From the NCBI GenBank assembly GCA_012932865.1, contig SAXG01000117.1, forward strand, positions 1 through 64,000: a stretch of 64,000 bases of DNA. Reading direction: 5' to 3'. This DNA is from Amylostereum areolatum (Eukaryota > Basidiomycota > Agaricomycetes > Russulales > Stereaceae). The notes under the pieces are model-generated. The model ran no database searches, was not told where the DNA came from, and worked only from the letters and a program-made list of their open reading frames with translations. The first letter of the stretch is position 1, and every line of letters starts with the position of its first letter. Shown here in pieces: positions 1 to 8,816 of the stretch. Both the position numbers and the translations under genes were made by a program.

Positions 1-681
1 AAGAGTACTCCTTCGGATCGGAGACCGGCATGCAAGCCATCGCGGGGTGTGCGCCACCACCCGATTCTCCTTGCGGTTGGGGCGGTTCACTCTCACTAGT
101 CTCCGTTGCTGACCCTAGACAGAAGATAGTCGTTCTGTATCTCAGCGGCTCACCGGATCTCGTCGTTCCCATCCGAATGCAAGAATAGGCAGGCGCCGTA
201 GCAAAGCCTGCAACCGCTCTCCCTCTGAAGCCTTCCGGTCTTTTTGTCAACCGTGGACAATGGGCAACCTCGCACCAAGAAGCGCCCACGGGTGGATTTC
301 TAGCCTTGTGCGCGACATCTCGCTTCCGTTGGCGGACCTTCAGATCCTACACGACCTTGGAGTTTTAGCCACCATCGCCACACCGTCGCCGTTCTCTCAA
401 CCTTCGTCGCCTGAAGACCTGCGACTCCGGGTGGCCTTTTCTTTTTGGGAACCCGGTGTTGGCCCGGACACGCGCTTGTGGCCAGGCAACGCAAAAGAGC
501 ACAATGCGGGGTTTCGTTCTTCGACCCATTGTAACACATCGCAGAAGATCATTCGCCTCGTTCAACTGCGTGGCACAATGTTCGTCTCGTGGCTCTCCGA
601 AACTCTTAAAAGGGCGGCCCAGTATCCTCCAAGCAACCTTCCACCGTCCACCCGTCACCCCCCTCTACCCCGGTTCCAACC
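1..681. other. 5' flank without a recognisable gene
   Basis: Several overlapping open frames occur here on both strands, but none shows a domain, a plausible start context or splice signals. The segment may hold the promoter of the plus-strand gene that follows. I see nothing else in it. Confidence 0.4.
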
Positions 682-1944
682 ATGTCTCGATCGGTCCCAG
701 ACCTCAGCCTAATGAACGCGCTCTATGTCTGCATCGAAGAAAAAAGGAACGATGTCGTTCAGCACATCGTCGACAAGCTGTGGCCCCATCTTGGGCTGTA
801 TCTGATGCGCCAATTCACCCTCACGAAACGTCGGCGCGCTTCGTGGCTCGCCCGTCTTGAGCTGGATGGGAACGCCGCCGTCATCAGGACAACGGGTATG
901 CCACCGTCCAATCCATCGCCCGCGCGCTGGGTCTTCCCGACGAAACTTCCACCCACCGCTTCGGTCTCATGAGTTCGTCCCGCTTTTCTTCTCTTTCGCG
1001 TCCGAGGCGGTTTCTGACCTCTTCTCGTGACGTTTACTTTCTCAGTGAGCGAACCCGTGTACCAAGAGGCGAAACGCTTGCTCGCGAGCCTCAACACCTC
1101 CGACATCTCGGCGCTCTGCACCAGCGGGCTCAACCCCACCTTCCTCGTCAACGCCTTCATCGACCTCCAAATGGACCTTCCGGACACCTTCGAGGACGAG
1201 TTTTTCTGGCTGCACCTCCAGCACCTCATCGACGCCAGCTGCGTCCGGAGCTTATCCCTCCCCGGCTCCAACCACCCGCGCTTGCCCTCCGCCGCCCTCA
1301 ACGAGGCCACAGACGACCCGAACCGCGTCCTCGCCTTCATGCGCACCGTCGTCCAGTTCCACGGCATGAACCCCCAAGCCGCGCTCGTCCTCCTCCCGCC
1401 CGGGTCCACCGTCCTCCCCCTCGAGCTCGCGGGAACCCGGATCGGCACCGGCGCCCAGCTCGACGCGCGCACGCTCTCGTGTCTCCCCAAACCCCCGCAG
1501 CTCCTCCTGACCTCGGGCGACGCCTGGGCGCTGCTCTGCGCGTTCCTGCTCTGGGGCCGCGCCTGGGGCACGACGGCGACGGTGCAGGTGCTGGAGGTGC
1601 GCGCGGAGAACCTCCGGCTCGTGCACTGCGTCAACGACTGGACGCGGATGCCCCTCGGGTCCATCGAGCGCTTCGTCGGGCAGACCTGCGCCCGGCGCGG
1701 GATCGCGCTCCGCGCGCGTGGGCCCCGCGCGAACGCAACCCGCGCGCGAGGGCGCTCGCGGGGGGGTGTGGGAAGCGGCTTGCGCGCGTTCGTGGACGTG
1801 GCGTTCGAGCTGGAGGCGACGACCGCGGCTGAGGCGTACTTTAGGGGGCGCACGCCTCCGGAGCGGCGGAGGTTCGTCGAGTCGGTGAAGATCGCGGACT
1901 CGCTGGAGCAGTGGCTTGCGTACCGGGCTGTGCGGGCGAAGTGA
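682..1944 (+). CDS. hypothetical protein, 5' part frame-disturbed
   Basis: I do not recognise this gene. The 3' two thirds (from about 1046) are one clean frame that starts VSEPVYQEAKRLLASL and ends WLAYRAVRAK; the codon use is strongly GC-biased and looks genuinely coding. The likely start is the ATG at 682 (MSRSVPDLSLMNALYV). Between about 860 and 1046 protein-like stretches occur in three different frames: QDNGYATVQSIARALGLPDE near 888-950, then EFVPLFFSFASEAVSDLF near 971-1025. The end of the disturbance coincides with a possible acceptor (TTTCTCAG at 1039-1046). One or more introns could explain part of this; for example 896-1045 (150 nt, GTATGC donor) keeps the frame. One-base frameshifts fit equally well, so the exon structure is unresolved. 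A leaderless start at 1027 is less likely. The product has no signal peptide or membrane segment that I can see. Confidence 0.5.
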
Positions 1945-2307
1945 GGGTCCTGGCCTGTGTGCTTACTTTTACTTTCATGTCGGTGCCGCCGCGTGTGCGC
2001 TTATTCTAGACTTTGCCTTGCTGTCGAATTTTGAATTTTGGTTTTTGTGCTTCTCGGCGAGGTGTTGAAGCCAGGTGAACGCGAGACGCGGAACCCGAAA
2101 AAGATGAAAATAATCGAAGGGGGAGTAGTAGCCTGTGGTACTTAGCAAACTCGTATGTGCACACAATGGCGTGTAAAGCAGACGAAGGGACGGCGAGTAC
2201 AGGAAGGTGCAGGAGGAACCTCATGGAGAGATGTAAAACCGCTCAATAAGGAAGGAGGTAGGCACGTGATCAACTTTGCGAAGCGAGCCAGTTCGGCGTC
2301 GGCTGCA
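1945..2307. other. intergenic; possible 5' part of VMA9
   Basis: There is no supported gene body. The first exon of the following V-ATPase subunit gene could lie in its last 150 bases. Confidence 0.3.
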
Positions 2308-2705
2308 ATGTGCACACCTGTGCACAAACGTCCACCACCTTCCGAGTCCCGCACCAGCATGCCTCTGCGTTTCCCGTCATCCTTGTTCTCGTCGTCGTCC
2401 TCGGACTGATGGCAGCTTCATGGTTTATTCCCCAGAAGGGACCCCAGCAAACGTGCGTGATCTTGAACACTGGCCCTGCTCTGGCAAGCAACTGACGCTC
2501 CCCTCCTTCGCGCAGCCTCATTCGAACGAGTCTTATGCTCACTCTGACGTGCTGCTACCTCATGTGGATGATCGCCTACCTCGCACAGCTACACCCGCTC
2601 ATCGGTGCGATTCAAACCGCTTGCTAGTTTTGTGCTGAGCGTGTTGCTAACGCTCCGATCCTGATTGCAGCACCAATAAGGAACTTTGCTGTGGCCGAGG
2701 AGTAG
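2308..2705 (+). CDS. VMA9: V-type H+-ATPase subunit e (Vma9-like)
   Basis: This is a tiny membrane subunit of the Vo sector of the vacuolar proton pump. The body is secure. The exon up to 2452 encodes a first membrane helix and the loop FIPQKGPQQT. A 63-nt intron (2453-2515) leads to an exon reading LIRTSLMLTL, CCYLMWMIAYLAQLHPLI. A second 66-nt intron (2605-2670) leads to the tail APIRNFAVAEE and a stop at 2703. Both junctions restore the family pattern exactly (GPQQT-LIRTS and HPLI-AP). Two hydrophobic helices and a total of about 75 residues are normal for the family. The 5' end is unresolved: the conserved frame is open from 2358 but has no ATG. One option is ATG 2308 with exon 2308-2319 and a 38-nt intron to 2357, which is unusually short; a more distant first exon is also possible. 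The gene is too small for ordinary ORF thresholds and is easy to miss. Confidence 0.8.
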
Positions 2706-3053
2706 AGAGATAGACTGGCTGGGGCGATACACGAAGCTCTTGCCCTGTTTATTATACCTGGTACGCCGCCCACTCGCCCTCCAGTGTCCCGGGACTCATT
2801 CTTAAGACGCAGCTTCGTCGTATCACGCCTAATATGGTTCTGGACGGGTGCTGTTTCGAATGTGATGGATGTGTGAATATAATAATTGCATTGAACGGCA
2901 AACAACGGGTAGGCCAAGCTATGTCCCCCACTTCACTTCTTTGTCTCCCCAGCCACCACTCTCAGAACTCCCCCAACCTGCATCATCCCATCCTGTCGGC
3001 CCTCACCCCATCCTCCTCCCTCCACACGCTCGATATCTCTTCGCCTTCTACCG
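2706..3053. other. intergenic between convergent VMA9 and HEN1 relic
   Basis: This is the 3' flank of both neighbours, which converge. I see no further gene. Confidence 0.4.
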
Positions 3054-4468
3054 TCACTGGCCCTGTGGTTTGCCAAGTTGCGCCGGAGCACCACTCCACA
3101 TGCTAGAAGCTTCAATGTCATCGCTGCTGCTACGCTCTGCCTTCTCTAACGCCTCAAACTCTTCCTTTGCCCCCAGCAATTCCACTCTCCACTCTTCCGG
3201 TCCATCGTCATTCTTGACCAAATTGAAGGCTTCGCTGAGGTCGATGGATTGCACCAGCACCTCGAACCACCCTCCACAAAGCGTTGCCAAGGCCTCTTCC
3301 GTCCACAGCTCCCGCGCTAGCATCTCGTGCTGTCTACAGTTGCGCATAAACCTCTCCACCGAAACTGCAACCTCGTCATTGGATCGCGGTTTTCCCGACA
3401 ATGCATGCGCCGCGAAATAGTGCGTCCCGCGTAACTCGTGCGCTGTATGTGTGCTGATGTCATTCGTGCGTTGCCAGTCCTCCCAGCGTTCCGCTCGTTT
3501 CGTGGTCCAGTCTTCTCCTTCCTTCCTCCGGAAGCACGCGACCTGACTTGCAAAGCCCGTGGCCGCTTCTTCTCGCCCCCACGGATCGGGGTGGCGCGAA
3601 CGGCCAAACGCCGCTCACCACCACTTCATCCCCCCATCTCTCCGCCTCGTCCACACACCACTGTGTACATTCCTCTCGGTGTCCACTCGAATTTATGATC
3701 ATAGACTGACGGAGACCACGTTCGGTTTCGCAACGTCGGATCGGGAAAGCACCAGGGTATCCGTTGAGTTGGGGTGGATGGAAAAGTTGGTTGAAAGTAT
3801 AGGAGGGTGTGGTGATGAGGAAGAGGCGGGGGTGGTAACAACCAAGGAGGACGGGTGCGAAATAAGGAAGGATGTCGGGTGGGAGGGTGTTCGACGCTGT
3901 AGTCAGGATTGATGATGGTATAGCTGGTGCAAACTCAAGGTATACGGCACACTTCGGTCGCGACGATGCAGTCCAATGCCTTCGAACGCGGCGTTGGGCG
4001 TCTGTAGTCCTCCATACCACATCTTGCACTCGAGGTTCTCCCATCGTGGTTTGGTTCACAAAGGGTGTACCGGAGAACGAGGAGCAATGGTCTTGATCGC
4101 CGCGTCGAGATCGGGTAAGCACACGTCCAGGCCATGCAAGTGCTTCATGTGTGCAAAATCCCAGTGGTTGAGAAGGGCAGGCAGCGGGTCGCCAGAGGGA
4201 GTGTGTGGATCAAGAAGCCAGGGGCTTGGATTGCAGAGAGGCTGGAGGAGAGCGCCTTCGCCGCAGCCGACGTCGAGCATCTGGAGTACGTACGGACGAT
4301 GAGATGTTTGGGTCGGAATCTGGTGCTCGCTGGACGAGGACGTACTTCTCTGACGTGTTCACGTCGAAGGATGTCGAGAATCCACATGATGCGTTGTTCG
4401 GAGAGTGGGATATAGAATGAGAGTCGGTAGGGTAGTTCCGAGTTCGATGGACTTGAATCGTGAGGCAT
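3054..4468 (-). pseudogene. HEN1: decayed HEN1-type small-RNA 2'-O-methyltransferase
   Basis: HEN1 enzymes methylate the 3'-terminal ribose of small RNAs and protect them. Read on the minus strand from ATG 4468, the family order is present: FYIPLSEQRIMWILDIL, a 65-nt intron (4281-4345), the AdoMet motif LDVGCGEGALL, HLHGLDVCLPDLDAAI, RWENLECKMWYGGLQ, DCIVATEV, then after an intron (3897-3950) VEH, FAPVLLGCYHPRLFLITTPS, DHKFEW, DPWGRE and FASQVACFRRKE, followed by an open C-terminal extension to 3054. The metal-binding E-V-V-E-H cluster and the later His can be followed by eye. The copy is broken. There is an in-frame TGA at 4056-4058. One-base frame changes fall near 3973, 3886, 3743, 3679 and 3590. 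Because conserved residues continue on both sides of each break, the decay is probably recent. Sequencing indels are the alternative, but long neighbouring genes are free of them. Confidence 0.8.
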
Positions 4469-4932
4469 GTCAGTGTCAAGGTCTGGGAGAAACACTTGCG
4501 AGTAAAAGGTGTCATGTTCGATATGAATATCAGTACTACTTACTCTTTGGGCTTATAATATAGTTTATCTTATTTAGACTGTCTCGGTGACGCTAGACGG
4601 CTGTAGTAGAGCAAGTTGGGTTCATTGCAAGGTGCTATACGAACAAACTTCAGCTTCGACGCTCAATAAACTGCATCATCGAAAAATCATTCGAATCGAA
4701 GGCACATAAACTACAGTACAACCCGTGAAATTAGCCAAGGGAAGCTTTTAGAGGTCTTGGACCCGGTAAATAGAGGATAGATACACACTGGAACGAAGAG
4801 ATCCACACAAAACCGCCCACTATCACAAATTAGAGATAGAAAGCAACCCACAAAGCAAGTCCGAAATATAGAGACACAGAACCGACCACACGGTGTGAAA
4901 TGCTACCGGCTTAGTCTCCTCGCCACAGCGCA
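4469..4932. other. intergenic, HEN1 relic 5' flank
   Basis: A possible 5'-UTR intron of the HEN1 relic is visible on the minus strand (GTAAGT donor near 4550, TTTCTCCCAG acceptor near 4484). Nothing else is supported. Confidence 0.35.
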
Positions 4933-6338
4933 CTACAACAGGCCCGCCGCTCGCAAGTCACGCTCCAGACGAGCCTCCTCTTCAATCAAGCGAGCCTGTT
5001 CTTCTGTCCTGGGCGGCGGGCGCTGAGGCAGAAAACTTTGTGGTGCTGGTGTCTCTGGTTGACCTTCCTCCATCGTGATACCGAAGACCTCTTCGAGGTT
5101 ACGGCGAAGGGCAAGGTCACGTTCGTGATCCTCTGGGCTGAATCCGGCGCGATCTTGGGTGTGCGCAGCCCGTATAGACATTTCAAACCGCTTCACGCGC
5201 ACGTAGCCGATGATTGCAGTGAGAAGGAGGAACCAACCTCAGTGAGTTTCATATCAGCTGAGATGATTGAGTGAAGAACGGTATGATATAAGTACCTATG
5301 GTCATCAATATGAAAGAGATCCACTCGCTGCCCATACGGGAGGACATAGGGTCACTGTCATTGGACACGGGCGAGTCGGAAGGTGCGGGCAATGCAGGCT
5401 CTCCATCGGAACCAGGAAAGTGGATGGGAGCGCCCTCGCCGTTGGACCCGTCTTCTCCGAGGCCAGGAAGATCCTCCGCCCCCGAGAATGTCGCCCCAAG
5501 ACCGAATTGGATCAGCGTCAGGGCGAGGCCCGCTTGGGACCCATATTTCCCAGCATGCGATCCATGAAGAAGGTAGGTGAGGATGAAGCCTGGGAGTTGG
5601 AAGAACCACGAGACCAAGGTCGTGATGAAGAAAGTGATAACAGGACCCGTGGGGAGCTCGTCGACGAGCATGTCGCCGTTGAAGTCGATGGTGGATGGCG
5701 CGTGGACAGTGTTCTCCCAGTACGCTGGAGCGGCATCTGCAGATGCTGCTGCATAAGACTGCGTGAACATAAGAATCAGATCCTGATTTCGAGACAAGCA
5801 TGTATGCGCATACCGGTGGTGCCTCCGCCTGCACTTCCTCCGGTACGATATAGACATCGCCGTCCTCCGTGAGCTGCGTCCTCGGAGCTGACGGTTTCGC
5901 CATGACGTTTGCGAATACGCCGTCGTTTTGCATGCCGCCACCTCTTCCCGGAGCCTCTGGCTGTGATGGCAAGCGCTGATAGTGTGATGACAACAGGTTG
6001 CCAAAAGCTCTACGGAATAGGGATAGAGGTCGTGGAGTCGTCCGTACGATGGGGGAGGATGGCAGAAGTCCATTCGAGTTGCCATATGCATTGGGTAGCG
6101 CGGTCGAGGTAGGGCGCGGAGGAGAGCCGGGAGGCGGGTAGTCGTAATCGCGCTCGAAGTCGTACGCGCCTGGCGTAGGAGTGGAGGTCGCCAATGGGCG
6201 AGCCGTGTCGGAAACGGACGAGATATTGACCGTCAAAGGTGTCGTTTCGCCATGGTCGGATGCGTTATCGTCTTCGAAAAGCATCGTCCATCTCCCGTTC
6301 CGCCTCCACAGCAGAGCGCTGGTTAGGAAGCGGTGCAT
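4933..6338 (-). CDS. Bsd2/Ndfip-like ubiquitin-ligase adaptor, copy A
   Basis: This is a membrane adaptor of the Bsd2/NDFIP family. In yeast Bsd2 brings metal transporters to the ligase Rsp5 for vacuolar degradation. Exons are 6338-5814, 5758-5296 and 5237-4933, giving 430 residues. Introns of 55 and 58 nt keep the frame. Visible features are the fungal signature NDGVFANVMAKP, a PPSY motif created exactly at the first splice junction (a PY-type ligand for WW domains), the line DELPTGPVITFFITTLVSWF and three membrane helices, the last being ISFILMTIGWFLLLTAIIGY. A charged cytosolic tail follows. The neighbouring gene B is a clear paralogue with introns at the same places. Oddity: an upstream ATG at 6354 begins a frame that matches the start of copy B for about 25 codons but is shifted by one base before residue 30. 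The present product must therefore start at 6338 or at a later Met, with an altered N-terminus. Membrane domains are unaffected. Confidence 0.85.
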
Positions 6339-6820
6339 ACCGAGCAGGCCTCATACGAATGGCTGGGCTCTGGGGATATTGGTGTCCACAGACGGCAGGG
6401 AAAGAGAGTCGTATAGAGGTGGGAAATAAGTAAGGGTTGGCGGCAGCGAGAATGGTGGCGAGAAGTTAGAACAAAGCACCGCCCGACTTGGATCAATTGG
6501 TCTGGTTCCCGCGCTTACACGCCCTCGCGTCAACATCTCACTGAAGTGCTAAAATCTGAACGTTTGAACTGTAGCAACCTAGCCTCGTCTGTAATCATGG
6601 AAATGTTGCACAGGAACGCATACATATGATTATGAATTCGGGTAGGTGTGGATGCCATCGACGGTATCCTGGGAGAAGTAGATGACTTGGCTAAGCAAGT
6701 GTCAAGAAAACGCGCGATATATACGGTCTACAGCGAGGATGCTGGGCGACTTCAAATTTAGATAATCAATTTGAAGTAAGCGCAATAGCAAGAACTAACC
6801 GAATATTGGACCGCATGAAC
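6339..6820. other. spacer between tandem Bsd2-like genes
   Basis: It holds the lost N-terminal frame of copy A (6354 downwards) and presumably its promoter. There is no other gene. Confidence 0.4.
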
Positions 6821-8188
6821 CTACAAAAACCCTGACTGTCGCAGAGCATGCTCCAAACGGGCTTCCTCTGCCGCCGTTGGTGGCCCTTCGCTATGCTGTA
6901 TAGCCTGGGATGGTCTTGCGTCATTGTTAGCGTAGATCACCGTGATTCCGAAAACTTCCTCGATCCTACGTTGCAGAGCCTCTTCACGCGCTCTGTCTTC
7001 AAGCGTCATAGGGACAGGGTTCTGCGAGTTCGATGCACGGATAGACATCTCGAATCGCTTGACGCGGAGGTATCCGATGATTGACGTGAGCAGGAGGAAC
7101 CAGCCTACGACGAGATTCGCCCATTAGTCAAGACGAAGATATCGATTAACGCTACAAGAAGTCTGACCTATTGTCATCAGGAGGAATGATACCCATTCGC
7201 TGCCCGCGCGGTCGTAATCGTTGGGAGGCTCCATATCAGCATTTCCGGGAGGGGAGGGGACTCCTTCGCTGGGATGATCACCTTCGCCTGATCCCTTGTC
7301 GTCAGAGGCCGGGAAACCTGAAGGGCCTGAAATCGTCGTGCCCAATCCAAACTGGATGAGGGTGAGCGCCAGGCCAGCTTGAGATCCGAAGCGGCCGGCA
7401 TGGGTCGACGACAGGAGGTAGCAAAGAATAAACCCTGGAAATTGGAGGAACCATGAAACGAGCGTTGTGAGGATGAACGTGAGCACCGGTCCGGTTGGGA
7501 GTTCATCGACAATCATGTCACCACTTGATGTGAGGGCGGACGGAACGTGGATGGTGGTCTCCCAATAGGAAGGAGCGGCGTCCGCGGATGCTGCTGCATA
7601 TGACTGGAAGGAATGTTATGGGTCAATGTCAACTACGCATCCAGGCGAGTGATCGCGTACCGGCGGCGCTTCAGCCTGCACCACCTCGGGTGTCATGAAT
7701 ATATTGCCATCCGCTGTGCGAATGGGTGCAGATGCCACCGGTTTGGCCATGACATTCGCAAAAACCCCATCGTTCTGAATGCCTCCCCCTCTCCCCGGCA
7801 CCTCCGACTGCGTTTGTAGGGGCTGGTATGGTGAAGGCAGGAAAGTACGGAAAGCCCTGCGCAATATGGAAGGGCGGGGAAATGAACGAGAGATCGGGGA
7901 GGATGGTAGCAGGCCGTTCGAGTTACCGTAGACGTTAGGTAACGCGATAGAAGAAGGCAGTGGAGGAGAGCCTGGCGGTGGGTGGTCGTAGTCGCGCTCG
8001 AAATCATAAGCGCATGTCATGCCGATCGCTGAGGGTGCCTCATTAGATGGCGACTGGGACCGTATTGTTAGAGGGACAGTTTCTTCGTATTCCGTGGCAT
8101 CTGCGGTTCCAAATGCGTCATCCAGCTCGTGTTGTGCATCGTCGGGGAAGCGGGAGTTAGAGAGCGGGGTATATCGAGCTGCGGCCAT
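6821..8188 (-). CDS. Bsd2/Ndfip-like ubiquitin-ligase adaptor, copy B
   Basis: This is the paralogue of the preceding gene in direct tandem. Exons are 8188-7661, 7603-7168 and 7104-6821 (415 residues), with introns of 57 and 63 nt at positions homologous to copy A. The N-terminus is intact (MAAARYTPLSNSRF). Shared landmarks are AYDFERDYDHPPPGSPP, NDGVFANVMAKP, the splice-built PPSY motif, DELPTGPVLTFILTTLVSWF, GSQAGLALTLIQFGLG and the third helix ending WFLLLTSIIGYLRVKRFEMS. Known family biology points to Golgi/endosome membranes and to recruitment of Rsp5/Nedd4-type ligases to transporters, probably of metals; the substrate cannot be read from sequence. The divergent first half and tail suggest that the duplication is not very recent. 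This copy looks like the better preserved one. Confidence 0.87.
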
Positions 8189-8816
8189 GCAGAATGCAGT
8201 ACTGGCAAGAAGAGCAGGCTCTCAAAGCAGCACTGACGCGAAGTAGAGGGTGAAGCCGAGAATGTGAAGGGGTTCGGTGTAGAGGTTCAGTATGTAGAGG
8301 GTGGTCGCGGTCAAGTCCAAGACACTGCGCCGGTCTCAGCCGCGCGCGTAACCTGCACGTAAGCACAGTAGTGCATGTCGAGAGTGAACCACCACAGTCT
8401 ACCTATGTATTTGCTTCAAGTTGGCCCCAATTGTGTTCGTGCCCATCGGACAGCAGAGTCAACGGATAAACCAGCCGCGCTTATAACTTTCTCAGCCTAT
8501 GAATTTCCTTCTGTCCAGTTGCTTCCTAAACGACATCTAACAAAAAGGTTATCAGACAAACCAGCAGGTGTACCGCGTCCACAGGCAGGGCGTTGCTATA
8601 ACCTGGGAGCGGCATCCTACCGATGCATGGGACTTTTACGTGGTACGTGGAGTTCTTTTAATACGTCCAATACGTCCAATCTAACCCAAAGTGTATCCTA
8701 GGATTCCTGGGACATCTAACGGGACATACGGTGCGAAAATGGCAAGACCTTAGACTGGTCCAGCGTCTTTTTACCTCGCGGCGCAAGGCTTCCAATCACC
8801 ACCACCACCTCACAAT
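8189..8816. other. divergent promoter region
   Basis: It separates the minus-strand Bsd2-like copy B from the plus-strand DUF3638 gene and should hold both promoters. I find no coding signal that survives inspection. Confidence 0.45.

Noticed and set aside
759..1853. 364-codon open frame on the minus strand
   Set aside because: It is antisense to a better coding frame, rich in Arg/Ser as expected for a GC-rich shadow, and has no domain.
3460..4122. A 220-codon minus-strand frame as a gene of its own
   Set aside because: Only its middle (ILPYFAPVLLGCYHPRLF) is HEN1 sequence; the flanks are in the wrong frame. It is part of the broken HEN1 gene.
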